From assembly GCA_973895155.1 (NCBI GenBank), contig OZ316893.1, positions 23,312,001-23,376,000 on the forward strand: DNA of 64,000 bases, given 5' to 3'. The first letter of the stretch is position 1. The number at the start of each line of letters is the position of its first letter. This DNA comes from Marsupella aquatica. Lineage: Eukaryota > Marchantiophyta. Of the stretch, positions 48,152 through 58,796 are shown piece after piece. The translations under genes were made by a program, and so were the position numbers. Below the pieces are notes generated by a model, which saw nothing but the letters and a program-made list of their open reading frames with translations, did not search any database and was not told the DNA's origin.

Positions 48152-48603
48152 GATTTACTAGGTTGCCACTGATTTTTTTCTATTTATCACAATGCCACTC
48201 TTTTTGTTTGTGGGTTAAGAAAATTAACTTAGGTTTGATCCTTCAATGGCTATCATCACACCCACTTTCCTAATCATACGGCCTGGGCCTTCCTCGAGAT
48301 GACCTTGAACACCCTTGGGCTAGCTCCAGGGTGGGTCGGGTGGTCCTGTCTCCCCATCCTAGCATGGCCTCTATCTGTGCATAGCCCTTAGCCCCAGTTC
48401 TCCTCAAGATGATCAGAGTCACATTGAGGGGAGAGCCAGGCCATCTGATCATGAGTTTGGGTGTGATGACAACCATTGGATGTGAAGGAGCTAACCTGCA
48501 TTAGTTTCTTAACCCACAAACAAAACAAGTGACATAGTGATAAATAGAAAAAAATAGTGGAATGGTATGATTATGCCAAAACAAAGTGGCAATCTAGTAA
48601 ATC
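48152..48603. mobile_element. Foldback/MITE-like element, about 450 bp
   Basis: The ends are GATTTACTAGGTTGCCAC (48152-48169) and GTGGCAATCTAGTAAATC (48586-48603), inverted with one mismatch in 18. Inside, arms of about 150 bp pair imperfectly, for example TTTGTTTGTGGGTTAAGAAA (about 48200-48222) against its complement near 48510-48528, and ATCATCACACCCA against TGGGTGTGATGA. The central ~120 bp is unpaired. No coding capacity. Target-site duplications are not obvious. Confidence 0.82.
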
Positions 48604-51600
48604 ATTTAGGCCAAGATTATGCAAAATGTAAGTTAATTAACTTCTCTAATTACTGAGTTTTCTTGAGGATTCACAAAGCACCCTAGTATATTCTGTTAGT
48701 CCGGTCATTTTAATATGCGTTTTTTTGCGTGAACTATGGTATTGCGAATGCCCCATATTACGGACCTTCACAAACCTCTACCCTATTGTGAGTGTAGCTT
48801 CAATCATGTTGACAGAAGTGTGTGAGTAGAATTTTGTGTGAGTAGAAATATGTAGGAATCTCCTCTCCAATCTTGTGTGGTTTTGCCATTCGATGTCTCT
48901 TTGACTGGAGTTTACAGTAGTTTGCCTCTTGCTTTTTGTAGGTCCTTTCAATCCTTCCTTAGAAACCACCCACAGAACACTTCTGCTAAGATGCTGAGCA
49001 GAATTTATGCTGAACAGAATTTTATGTGCTACGCAGGCTGGGGACACATTGGTTGCTCAGGTACTTGATGTGCATTGCTTCAAAAGGATTTGAGAGTGAT
49101 TTGTTTCAGTTTACCTGAAATTTCTTGATGAGACGATGGCCCAGACTCCCAACTTTACCTTTATAAAGGCCCAGCTTCTTGCATTCTCTAGTTTGGGTTC
49201 CGTGGACGGTGCGCCTCTGCCAAAGTTCTCATTACAATTTCACAATACGAGAACATGCTAAGCACTGCTCACCTGGACGAACAGTGTCCATGCTTGAAGA
49301 TTGACCTGTATAACCAATGCCACCTCTGTCCCTTCAAACCGTCCTCCAGATGCAAAAATGGCAAGAAAGAACAAACCGCTGCATCAAACCGTCGAATCGA
49401 TCAAAATTCCGTGTTCCTTTCTAGTTAGTGGTTGCTGATTGCGAGGATTTAATACTGCATTACTGTTATCTCTAAACTGAAGTGATCTTGTCACTTGTTA
49501 TTAATTCTTTGAATCTTTCTGCTGTTGAGAGAAAATTTCCCCGTTTTGTAAGTTAACACACGCTCCTTGCCGGGAAAGTGTCCGCCTTGCAAAGCATCGA
49601 ACGAAATCTCCACCAATCGGACTTGGTTACAAACCCTACTCCTGAGGACAGGGCAGAATTTCCATCCAAAAATGTTGATGTCCGTTTCTCAAAGCAAAGT
49701 GTCAACCTGCCCAATGGACTTATCGTAGACAGTGTCAAGAGCCAACGTCGCAATTGAAAACAGGACTGACATATTCTACTCGCCCCTGCATGAGGAGATA
49801 CTGTATGTATTTTCGTCACTTGAGCTTGTTTCAATAAACTTGTTCTCCATGTTGGTTTTCGTAGGAAGTCATTGAGGTCTTGTAAAGTGCTCGTCCTCAA
49901 GAATACTATTGTACCAAAGAAGTGAAGTGTTGTCCCGAGATGTAGATTATGCTATCATGTCTTTTTGAAATATTCCTTACAGAAACCACCTTGGAATCAA
50001 TATTGTACATGTAATCCATGTTCAAAAGCAACCTAGTCTCTTCACTAACAAACCACCTCGAAATCTCTCGATTAAACAGAAAGTTCCCCTGTTCAAGACA
50101 AGTACAAGCCAGGAGTTGAATAATGTTTTCCTTCCAAATCTCCAAAGAGAAATGTGTCACTTACTATGAATTAATATTGAAATTAAAGTGTGATGTCATC
50201 CTCCACAACCTGTCATCCAGGGGAACATACGGCAAAACATTAGAATTGAGCCCGCTTTCTCTTGCGAGTTTGTCCAGGTTGCAAGTGTGATTCACAGAAG
50301 ATCTATGTCTCCTAAACGGAGCCCAATTTACGTGTACATGAAGAGTCATATGGGTCTTTGCAAATTTTCCAGGTAATACACAGTCCATGTCCCCTAACAT
50401 CGGCCTCCGAATTTTTTTGTCTTTCGTCGAGTCTACAGAGGTATAGAACAATAAACAAGGGCCGTACTTGGCCACGGTCCAGAAACATTCATTTTGTTTC
50501 TGTAGTTGAGTCGATTTGGAAAGCTCTGGAGGCGAACCATAGTCGTACTTTACCAATCCCATTACTTGCATCAGCTGGTCCAGTCAAATCCTGTCAACTG
50601 ACTCCATTTGACAGAGGAATTGCAGAAAGCGATTGTACCAAAAGAGCACACTTCAAATTGGCCCTCAAGTCATGAAAGAAGTCACTGCCGTCTGATGCTT
50701 CGTTTTCATTTTTCGATCATTTTTCGATACAGCATAATAGATTTCCGAATCTGCTGACCTAGGCACCCTGACGTTCTTTAGGATTACTTTGATGAATTCT
50801 AAAATAATGACCAAAAAGTGTTCCAAGGGTCTTCTGCCAGCTTTCGATCCATGGTTGAAGTGTGAGTTGACGACAGCGGCCCACGATGACCTTGGCGTCA
50901 CTCTATAGCCCACTGTTGATCGCTGTTCACAATCACCTCAATTTCAATGTGTTTTGCAGTGCAGACGACTGACCATATCGAGAGAGTGTGCAGGGCCTCG
51001 CCATTGTCAAGTTTAGTTTGCCAAAGGGCGGTTGATTATTCACGCGAGCTAGAAGAACGAGGTCAGGTAACTCCACGATACTTGCAGACCTTAGTCTTGC
51101 CCTCTGAAGTTGTCCGTTCCCTGTTCGTATTTTTGCTTAATGTTCTCCCCGCACTTGGTTTTCGCTGTTTGAATGGAGATTGGGAAGGAGATCTCGACTG
51201 CTAGAAGACTAATCATGACGGTTAGTGTTTTGCAAAGGTCTTCTGCGTGCAGTCCTTCTCGGAGAGTAAGATTGCTCGATTACATCTTCTCATAGCTGTG
51301 GCATTCACATCCCCAAAGATTAGAATCGATACTGCGATTGACCGAATATTGAAACCGCCAACTTGTCTCGAGCGCAAGGTGGACACGGAAGGGCAACCCT
51401 GTTGCCACTTCTGCACGAGACATAATCGTCGTTACCCTCTGCTTTAAGATTCCCTCGTTCTGAGCATAGCAAAATGTTCTCTTCTCGTTCAGGTTGGGGC
51501 TCGACGTCTGAAACTCTAGATCAAACAGACTCAAACTCGATGCTCGAAAGGTACTCCACTTTATAACTACAGCACAGTAGAGATCCTCTGAGTTATTTGT

Positions 51601-52080
51601 TTCCAAATCTCTACTGTGCTCTCTCCCTTAGCAGAAGAAAAAGTACTGTACTATTCTGCACCTAAAAGTGACGTGACTGATCAGACTTTGAAGTGTGAAG
51701 GAATTTGTGACCGCTTTTGGCAATCTCTACCTTCCATCCGCCTTCAGTTGTTAGTCTGATATGTTCGATCTATTTACTTGGCGAAGCTGTACTGTAGGCA
51801 CTTCTGGTTCACTTCTTGTCGATGCCAGGACGGTGAATGTCTAATTCTTTGAACAAGTTGTGGAGGCCATCATGCACTCCCAGAAACTCGTTATAGCTGA
51901 CCATGTTATTGGATTCAATTATGAATGGTTGTTGTCAAAGTGACCATTCAAGTTGCTATCTATTGTGAATGTCCAAATGAGCTGATCCAAATTGTTTGAT
52001 CTCTTCACGTGACGGTGCCTATTCATAAAATTCATGGGCTTCCAAAGTAGACTTGATTTGGAGAGACGTGTCTTGGATGT
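48604..52080. other. Gene-poor stretch with one uncharacterised minus-strand ORF
   Basis: Apart from the open frame at 50165-50571 and short companions on the same strand, nothing is recognisable. No repeats stand out by eye. Confidence 0.4.
50165..50571 (-). CDS. Possible exon of an unrecognised gene
   Basis: An open frame of 135 codons on the minus strand ends exactly at a canonical donor (TTCATA then GTAAGTGA), which suggests a real exon rather than chance. The translation has normal-looking composition (NECFWTVAKYGPCLLFYTS, GLNSNVLPYVPLDDRLW). I cannot place it in a family. Further minus-strand frames lie on both sides (50665-50913 and 49906-50160) but no consistent splice chain could be built, so this may be the remnant of a decayed gene. 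Confidence 0.25.
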
Positions 52081-52106
52081 GAAGGACAAGCTCGTTTAGT
52101 GGAGCG

Positions 52107-53150
52107 ACTCTTGGAATTATTGGCATAGGTGGGACTGGCAAGACCACACTTGCAATGCAGGCACTTAACATTATTCATTTCCGAATACTTTGAATACACG
52201 TGCTTTGTTGATAACGTGAAAGGCACCCCACCACACAAATTGCAGGATTGGGTTCTCAGCCGCTGTTTATCATGATAATGGGAAGAAATCAGATATGAAG
52301 GGTGAAACCCATTGGTTCCATATGCAGAACAAGAAAGCTTTGATTTGCCATGGATGATGTAGATGCTGTGGATCAGGTCAAAGTTCTACCAAAATTTTGG
52401 AGTACTTTGGTGTGGATAGTTGTCTAATCATGACAAGCCACATCCAAGAAGTTTTCAAATATTATGAGGGTTGCATTATCTAGGAGGATGAGTTTTTGAA
52501 TGACAATGATGCAAAGAATCTGTTCTGCCACCATGCATTTGAATCAAAGGGCGTTCCAAACTTTCTGATCGACAATGTGAATGCAGTGGTAACAAAAAGT
52601 GATGGGTTGCCATTGATGTTGAAAGTGATAGGCACTTAGCTTAGAGGAAGAAATGATGAAGTTTGGATAGAAACTCTACATAGGTTAAGAGAAGCACCAG
52701 CCATACCTGGAGTCGAAAGGGACAGAGTGTGGGCCTCATTGAGAAGAAGCTATGATGCTCATCTACCAGATGAACAGAAGATGTTAATAGAAGCTGCTAC
52801 ATTTTTCTTGGAACAGCCATTGGACCGGGCCCTTGGTGCATGGAGCACTCTAATGCCAACTGAGCAGACAATGTGGGACAATTTAGTGAACAGATCATTG
52901 GTGAAAGAAATCAACAACCAAGTAGGGGTCCATGAGCACTTTTGAGACAGCTCAGGATATTCCAAGGACATCATGGTGTTGGGGATTGATGATGATACAT
53001 CAACTCAAAGTGGAGGTATGGAATGACAACCTTGTGATAAGGGTTTTAGACCACCTCAGGAGTCTGTATTTGTGTCCTTTAGGTCTTCTGTTTGCAATGA
53101 ATGTCTTCCCAACACTGGTGCCTCCATTCATAAGTTCAGCTTTTGAGGGA
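52107..53150 (+). pseudogene. NB-ARC (NBS-LRR type) resistance gene fragment, disrupted
   Basis: The P-loop GIGGTGKTTLAMQAL is encoded from about 52121. A frameshift follows within 45 bases, and the next frame gives FEYTCFVDNVKGTPPHKLQD before a stop. A further frame carries GVDSCLIMTSHIQEVFKYYE, a stop, FCHHAFESKGVPNF and the GLPL segment KSDGLPLMLKVIG with another stop. The frame at 52727 continues RRSYDAHLPDEQKML...ATFF...NLVNRSLVKE, as in plant NB-ARC ends. At least three in-frame stops and one or two frameshifts break it. No LRR region was found. Order and spacing fit a once-complete nucleotide-binding domain of an immune receptor. I see no intact copy in the window. Confidence 0.82.
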
Positions 53151-53202
53151 TACTTTTAATGCTCATACTGTACTCATTTTGGTGTGTAATTAGTTTGTAG
53201 AC

Positions 53203-53430
53203 CCAGTCCTTATGTATGCTTTGATGGTTGTAAGGAAGCTTATAGTACTTAAGAACTGAAGGGGTCATCCTAGATTCTGGGGGGGTATTGGTCTTTCTTA
53301 AAACTTGTTTAGTCCTTATGTATGCTTTGATGCTTGTAAGGAAGCTAACTCTAATAAGTACTTATGTATTCCTTTGATGAAGTCATCCTAGATTTTGGGG
53401 ATATTAGTCTTTCTTAAAATTTGTATTAGT
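53203..53430. repeat. About 110-bp tandem duplication
   Basis: AGTCCTTATGTATGCTTTGA, GTAAGGAAGCT, GTCATCCTAGATT and GGTCTTTCTTAAAA recur in the same order in two copies. Confidence 0.85.
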
Positions 53431-54004
53431 AAGTAGGCCCCTCCCTGAGCTAGATAGTAGCATTAGAAAAACTCAGCTCAAATGGACTTGAGACAATATA
53501 ATTATGGCTAAATAATATTTTTGTTGAATATAAGGATGTTAAGGTACCCGAGTAGCACATAAACAACATATGAAAACTTTGTAAAAATAAGTGACTAACT
53601 TTAAAGTACCATTGCATTAAGATCCATTATCACCGATAATCAGTGGTCTTCAACATCTGATCCAATCAGTTGATCTTAGAAATCCAACAGCATGCGCCAT
53701 TTCTTGTGACTGTTGTGCACTATCCTCCATGGTCCTCTTTGTTAGCTGCTGATTGATCACATGTGTTGATCTATCAGATATAATGGCTAGAGGAACTCCT
53801 TCAAAAACAAATATTGATATGTCAATGTGTATATTTCTTAAAAGTAAACAAATTGAATGTAAATAAATTATATATGACATTGCGTCATGATTCAGAAATT
53901 TCCTTACAGTATAGAAACTCTATTTCCTTACTGTATCCAAATTTTGATTTTCGTTGGTGGGGCTGGTTTTGTGGCCTTTCACTGTTTCTCCTGTTTGGCC
54001 CTTG

Positions 54005-54230
54005 CTCTGCTCACTTGACTGAATGATGTGACCTGTTTTGGGTTTGGCCTGTTTTACTCCCATTCCTTATTGGGTTTTACTTCTCTCATTATAAGTAAAG
54101 TTGCTCACTTGACTGAATGTGTTAGGTTTTGGTGTTGCGGTTGGAATGGGGCCTGTTTTGGGTATGGCCCGTTTCACTCCCATGCTTTATTGGGTTTTTT
54201 ACTTCTCTTATAAGTAAAGCATTCAGTTCA
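54005..54230. repeat. About 105-bp tandem duplication
   Basis: Two copies share GCTCACTTGACTGAATG, GGCCTGTTTTGGGT, TTTATTGGGTTTTACTTCTC-like and ATAAGTAAAG blocks. Confidence 0.88.
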
Positions 54231-54855
54231 AGATAAATAAATAAAAGCTTAAACTGTGCATTCTTCATGGGTAATGCACTAACAAAATACAGAGAAAAAT
54301 AAGTGTATTAAGTATTTAGAGATATGGGTAGAAGGTCAAATTTTCTCTTGGCTATTTATCGAGACCTCATCCACGGAAACCAGCAAACGGTGGAGCAATG
54401 CACATTCGAAGTTGCAATCGAGCCACCACCGTTATGATCGAGCAAACCACGAGAAAGTTCAGCATCTTAGGAAAAGCACAGGAAGGCGAGGTTTCATTTA
54501 CTTCCCGAGCTTGAAAGAGAATCATGTCAGTTAAATAATGTAGACGAGAATTTCGCTGTCATCTGCATTCTCACAGAATTGAGCACGTGCGTGAAAGTGT
54601 GCAAGTGGTGATTCTCTGGAAGTGCTTGAGCCAATTAAGAAGCTCATTCTGTGTCTCCTCAACTGTGCATGATTTGATTTGGGCGATGAAAAGCTATGTC
54701 TCCTAAACGTTTCTTGTTGACCGAGAAAGTCACTTTTTGATCAACTTGGATGAAGCCCACTGTGGCCTCCATGAATCACAGCCAGGAATGATTGCATGAC
54801 GTAAGCTGTGATCAATTCTCCTCCTTTCCGCTATGTCTATCTTTCACTTCGAGTT
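54231..54855. other. 5' flank of the transporter gene
   Basis: No gene recognised. This is presumably the promoter region of the MFS gene. No TATA element could be assigned with confidence. Confidence 0.35.
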
Positions 54856-55078
54856 CCATTCCCCTACCACATATACTTCCTTGGAGCTCAAATCTGTCCC
54901 ACTTCTCTAGCTGAAGCTTCGTCTTCGTCTCTCGCTCGTGTCGGCATGTCTACTAACAAATAAGTTCCATTCCTCGACCGCATATGTTTCCGTTGAGAGC
55001 AATTCTGTTCCACTTCTCTAGCTGAACCATCGTCTTCGTCTCTCGCTCTCGCTCTCGCCATCATGGCTTCTACCAAAG
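54856..55078 (+). repeat. Tandem duplication of about 110 bp covering the leader and start codon of the MFS gene
   Basis: Copy one (about 54856-54960) and copy two (about 54967-55078) share CCACTTCTCTAGCTGAA, CGTCTTCGTCTCTCGCTC and an ATG followed by a TCTAC-AA-type codon string. Copy two contains the real start at 55063. Confidence 0.9.
54946..54963 (+). promoter_or_regulatory. Upstream ORF of five codons (MSTNK)
   Basis: ATG TCT ACT AAC AAA TAA lies 100 bases before the MFS start, at the place where the first leader copy carries the duplicated start codon. If transcription begins upstream, this uORF could reduce translation of the main frame. Confidence 0.5.
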
Positions 55079-56514
55079 GTCCGGAGAAAACAGCCAACCA
55101 CGATGTCGAGCGCAACGGCACCGAGGAAGGCTTCAATTCAAGCATCTCGCAGTTCACCACCGAAGAGCAGAGGAAACTCATCAGACGCATTGATCTTCGT
55201 CTGGTCATCACTCTTGGCGTTCTGTACTGTGCGAGTCTAGTGGACAGAACCAATCTCGGCGCTGCTGCGATTGCGGGCATGCTCAAGGACCTCAAGTTGA
55301 CAGTCCACGAGCGGTATAGTCTGATTTCTTGGATCTTCTTCGTGCCCTATGTTGTGTTCCAGCCACCCGCAACCGTGATCCTCCGGAAGGTCGGTCCAAG
55401 ACGGTTTCTGTCCGCCATTGTTGTCTGCTGGGGCGCCACCATGATCGGATTCGGCTTCTGCCCGACCTGGGAAGTCATGGTTGGCCTTAGAATTATCCTT
55501 GGCGTGTTGGAAGCCGGTTTCTTCCCGGGTTGTGCCTACCTTCTCAGCACATGGTACCCACGGTACGAATTGCAGAAGCGTTTTGCCACTTTCTATTTGA
55601 TCGGGAGCACGTTCGGCGCCTTCGCTGGTATTTTGGCTTACGGAATTGAGCAGATGGCTGGCCAAGCAAATTTGGCGGGATGGCGATGGATTTTTATCTT
55701 AGAAGGTATCGTCACGTGTCTAGCCGGAGTCGTGGGTTACGTCCTGATTGTCGACTTTCCCGAGCTGGCTGCAAAGTCATGGCGTTTCATCACTCCCGCG
55801 GAATCGGAGTTTATCGTAGCGGTAATTGAGAAAGATCGCCAGGACGCTATACCCGAGCCGTTTTCCGTCGGTGCTTATCTGAAGAATGCGTTCGACCTCA
55901 AAATCTGGGGCTTCGCGTGGCTGTACATGCTGACGACTACGACTGGATATGCCATCGCCTACTTCCTGCCAATCATTCTGAGATTTGGCATGGGCTTCAG
56001 TATTGCCGCCGCGCAATGTCTCACTGCCCCGCCGTATGTTGCTGCAGCGATCGTGATGTACTGTCAAGGCGTCATTGGCGACAAGTACCGACTGCGCGGC
56101 CCCATTGTGATCTTCAATTGCATTCTAGCACTAATTGGCCTTCCACTCCTCGGTTTCGCTACTAACAACGGCGTCCGCTACTTCGGAGCTTTCCTCGCCA
56201 CAATCTGCAGCAACGCGAACATCCCAGCCTTGCTGACCTATCAAGCGAACAACATCCGCGGGCAATGGAAGCGAGCGTTCTCCTCAGCAACACTCGTTGG
56301 GTTCGGCGGCATTGGCGGCATCATTGGCACCACCATCTTCCGCACCCAGGACTCTCCCAAGTACAGGCCAGGCATCGAGGGAACGATCATTGCAAACGGC
56401 CTTTCCATCGTCATCGTCCTCGCCCTGACATTGAAGTTTCACAGGGCTAACAAACTCGCCGATGCTGGAGGCAAGGTGATTGAGCAGCAGAAAGGCTTTA
56501 GATATACGCTGTAG
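55063..56514 (+). CDS. Major facilitator superfamily transporter, fungal Dal5/allantoate-permease-like (anion:cation symporter family)
   Basis: An intronless frame of 483 codons, a normal length for the family. A hydrophilic N-terminus (1-45) is followed by about 12 hydrophobic segments. Family marks are R(R)ID.RL (41-47), YCASLVDRTNLGAA (55-68), LGVLEAGFFPG (146-156), LSTWYPRYELQKR (161-173) and GWRWIFILEG (206-215). These are typical of ascomycete permeases for allantoate, nicotinate, pantothenate and similar organic anions, driven by protons at the plasma membrane. The substrate cannot be told. Codons are visibly richer in third-position G/C (GTC, ATC, GGC, ACC) than in the plant-like genes here. 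Absence of introns, fungal similarity and plant-style repeats on both sides suggest acquisition from a fungus. No stop or frameshift is seen. Confidence 0.93.
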   Translation: MASTKGPEKTANHDVERNGTEEGFNSSISQFTTEEQRKLIRRIDLRLVITLGVLYCASLVDRTNLGAAAIAGMLKDLKLTVHERYSLISWIFFVPYVVFQPPATVILRKVGPRRFLSAIVVCWGATMIGFGFCPTWEVMVGLRIILGVLEAGFFPGCAYLLSTWYPRYELQKRFATFYLIGSTFGAFAGILAYGIEQMAGQANLAGWRWIFILEGIVTCLAGVVGYVLIVDFPELAAKSWRFITPAESEFIVAVIEKDRQDAIPEPFSVGAYLKNAFDLKIWGFAWLYMLTTTTGYAIAYFLPIILRFGMGFSIAAAQCLTAPPYVAAAIVMYCQGVIGDKYRLRGPIVIFNCILALIGLPLLGFATNNGVRYFGAFLATICSNANIPALLTYQANNIRGQWKRAFSSATLVGFGGIGGIIGTTIFRTQDSPKYRPGIEGTIIANGLSIVIVLALTLKFHRANKLADAGGKVIEQQKGFRYTL

Positions 56515-57099
56515 TCAACAGACTCCTCGGTATTGTTGTGTGGGATCGGGACAGGATGGGGTCAGTCAATTCACAGGTCCACATTCGTTGACAAATTTGA
56601 CGAAGTGCTTTGGCTCGATTTGACGGGGCTCGCGGGGCGTACTTCAACAGAGATAGGTGAAGTGTGAGCTCTCTTGTACATATGTGAATAGTCGTCCTTC
56701 TGCTTATCTGGCGGGTGACCATTCGGAACTTTCTTTCGAACATCATTTGCAGCAACCGAATAGGAAACGATATTTTTGGGTGCTGATATAAGTTTGGTGG
56801 CCGTTTCGTCAAACGGTTCCATCCCTCGTGAACTTGGAAGATTCCAAACTTCGCGGTCGTCGTTGGCGAAAATTTTCGTTCATCTGCAATTCCAGAGAGT
56901 GGCTTCACCAGAGGACTTACGACGTTATATCGAGGCTGAGCTCAGTTGACTACCCCCGCTCTTTGAGCACTGTGGAATGAGAATCGTTAAGATTAGACTT
57001 TGTAATTTGCGAGAGGATGGTTCGTCGCCAGAGATCATTGAACTTGGCGCGCTTTCCATAAGATTGTCACCCTCTAGAGAAAGCAGAACACCGGGCTGG
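56515..57099. other. 3' flank of the transporter gene
   Basis: Short overlapping frames only; nothing recognised. Confidence 0.4.
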
Positions 57100-57790
57100 C
57101 TGTCAAATAGGGCAAAAGCTCGGCAGCTAATTTCATGAATTGGAGGGGATGATGACTCCGTTCTCACCTCTTCCTCTCTCAAACCTTTGCAATTTTGCAA
57201 AACTTAGAAGGACGTGCTGCGTGCCCCTCTCTCCGGACGCATGCGCGCACACGATCATGTAACAAGCAGACATAATTTCTTGTATTCAAATTTGACAAAA
57301 GCTCGGTAACTAATGTGAGCAATTGGAGGGGATTATCCCATACCACTTCGCAATGTGCACCCTCTTCGATGACCTTCTCATCGATCTCAGCAGCTAATCA
57401 ACGATCCGTTCGGCCCTCTCACTGGACGCACTTTGCACACGATCATGGAACGACAGACAGGATTTCTTGTAGTCAAATTTGACAAAAGCTCGGCAGCTAA
57501 TGTGAGCAAATGGAGGGGATTATCCTGTACCGCTCTTGCACCCTCTTGGATGACCGTCTCATCGATCTCAGAAGCTAATCACCGACGTGTTGGGCCCTCT
57601 CTCTTTGGACGCACCGTTCACACGATCATGGAACAAGCAGAGAGAATTTCTCGAACTCCAATGTAACAGAAGCTCGGCACGTATTGTGAGAAATCGGAGA
57701 AACCTTTCATACTATCCAAATCAAACTTCGCAATGTTGCAACGCCGTAGTCAGATTTGACAAAAGCTCGGCTGTAATGTGACGAATTGGA
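57100..57790. repeat. Tandem repeat, about 180-190 bp, three to four copies
   Basis: Units share TTTGACAAAAGCTCGGCAGC, AATTGGAGGGGAT, GATGACCGTCTCATCGATCT and CACACGATCATGGAAC. Recognisable unit starts lie near 57113, 57293, 57480 and 57662. The last unit is eroded and extends as a TTTGACAAAAGCTCGGC fragment near 57755. Confidence 0.88.
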
Positions 57791-58352
57791 TGTGATGATT
57801 CCGCTGTCACCTCATGTTCTCCATCAAAACAGTGCATTATCGCAATCTCAACCTTTCCTTTGGTACTTTCTTGCCGCATCATTAAGTACGCATAATTGTC
57901 TGGGGCTCTGGACCCCTATCGAGAAAGGACTGTAGATGATGGGCGCACACATTCGCGCAGCGAGCGAAAAGGAGGTGTATAGTTGACTGACTTCCGTGAC
58001 TTTCGGCACCTGAGGGTGGGTGAAAAAGTCTTCGCTTTGCACTCAACGACTTCCCAAAGTCGTCGCGTATTATTTAGTCGGAAAAGGATGAAACCCCCCA
58101 TAACTCAGGTGATGGGGGTTTAGGGTTTAGTGTTATGGGGTTTTGAGGGAACTCATTCATTAGGGCATCGCAAAGCCAGGGCTCAAAGCACATCTGTAAC
58201 CAGTTACAATAGGAGTTGGCCATAGGGACTAAGTTATGGGAACAGCTATAAAAGTTGCGGGAGGCAAAACTCTACTTCCGTAAGAAGGTGTTGCAGCCAC
58301 TGACCAAAACCTGTAACTTTAACTTTAAGATTTGGAATTCACGGCATCACAC
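57791..58352. other. Intergenic, nothing recognised
   Basis: Contains a short GGGTTTAGGGTTTAG stretch (58117-58131), too short to be a telomere remnant. Confidence 0.4.
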
Positions 58353-58462
58353 CATTGCATCATCCAGGGACAGAAACAACATGTCAATCACTCTGTATTA
58401 TTAGTGATGTCATTGCATCATCCAGGGACAGAAACAACATGTCAATCACTCTGTATTATTAG
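58353..58462. repeat. Perfect 52-bp direct repeat with a 6-bp spacer
   Basis: CATTGCATCATCCAGGGACA through CTCTGTATTATTAG occurs identically at 58353-58404 and 58411-58462. Confidence 0.97.
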
Positions 58463-58766
58463 AATGTTATTGTACTGATTGTCGAGGTAATAGGCTTGGG
58501 CAGGTTCGATAGGGATGGGCCAAAAGCACTTACTCTGAGCAGGAGTACCCATCACTCATCCCTTATAGCACGGGTCAATGCATATCCCCACTGCAACCAA
58601 TGGTCCGTAAAGTCTGGTCATAAGGTGCTTCACTGGTAAAACTGGTGTCCCATCACTTTTCCTTACAGCCATGCTTTGGGACGCCCTATTAGAGCGTTTC
58701 AAACGTGACGAGATGCGGACTTTTAGTCGGTTCTAGACCTTGCCCGTGCGGGACGCGAACTTAAGA

Positions 58767-58796
58767 TGTGCAGTAGACCAAGTTGGCTACTGCACA
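58767..58796. repeat. Short perfect hairpin
   Basis: TGTGCAGTAG and CTACTGCACA pair over 10 bp around a 10-base loop, followed by five T. It could be part of a small RNA or element, but nothing else supports a function. Confidence 0.5.

Noticed and set aside
58117-58131. Telomere-like TTTAGGG repeats
   Set aside because: Only two units, so chance is sufficient.
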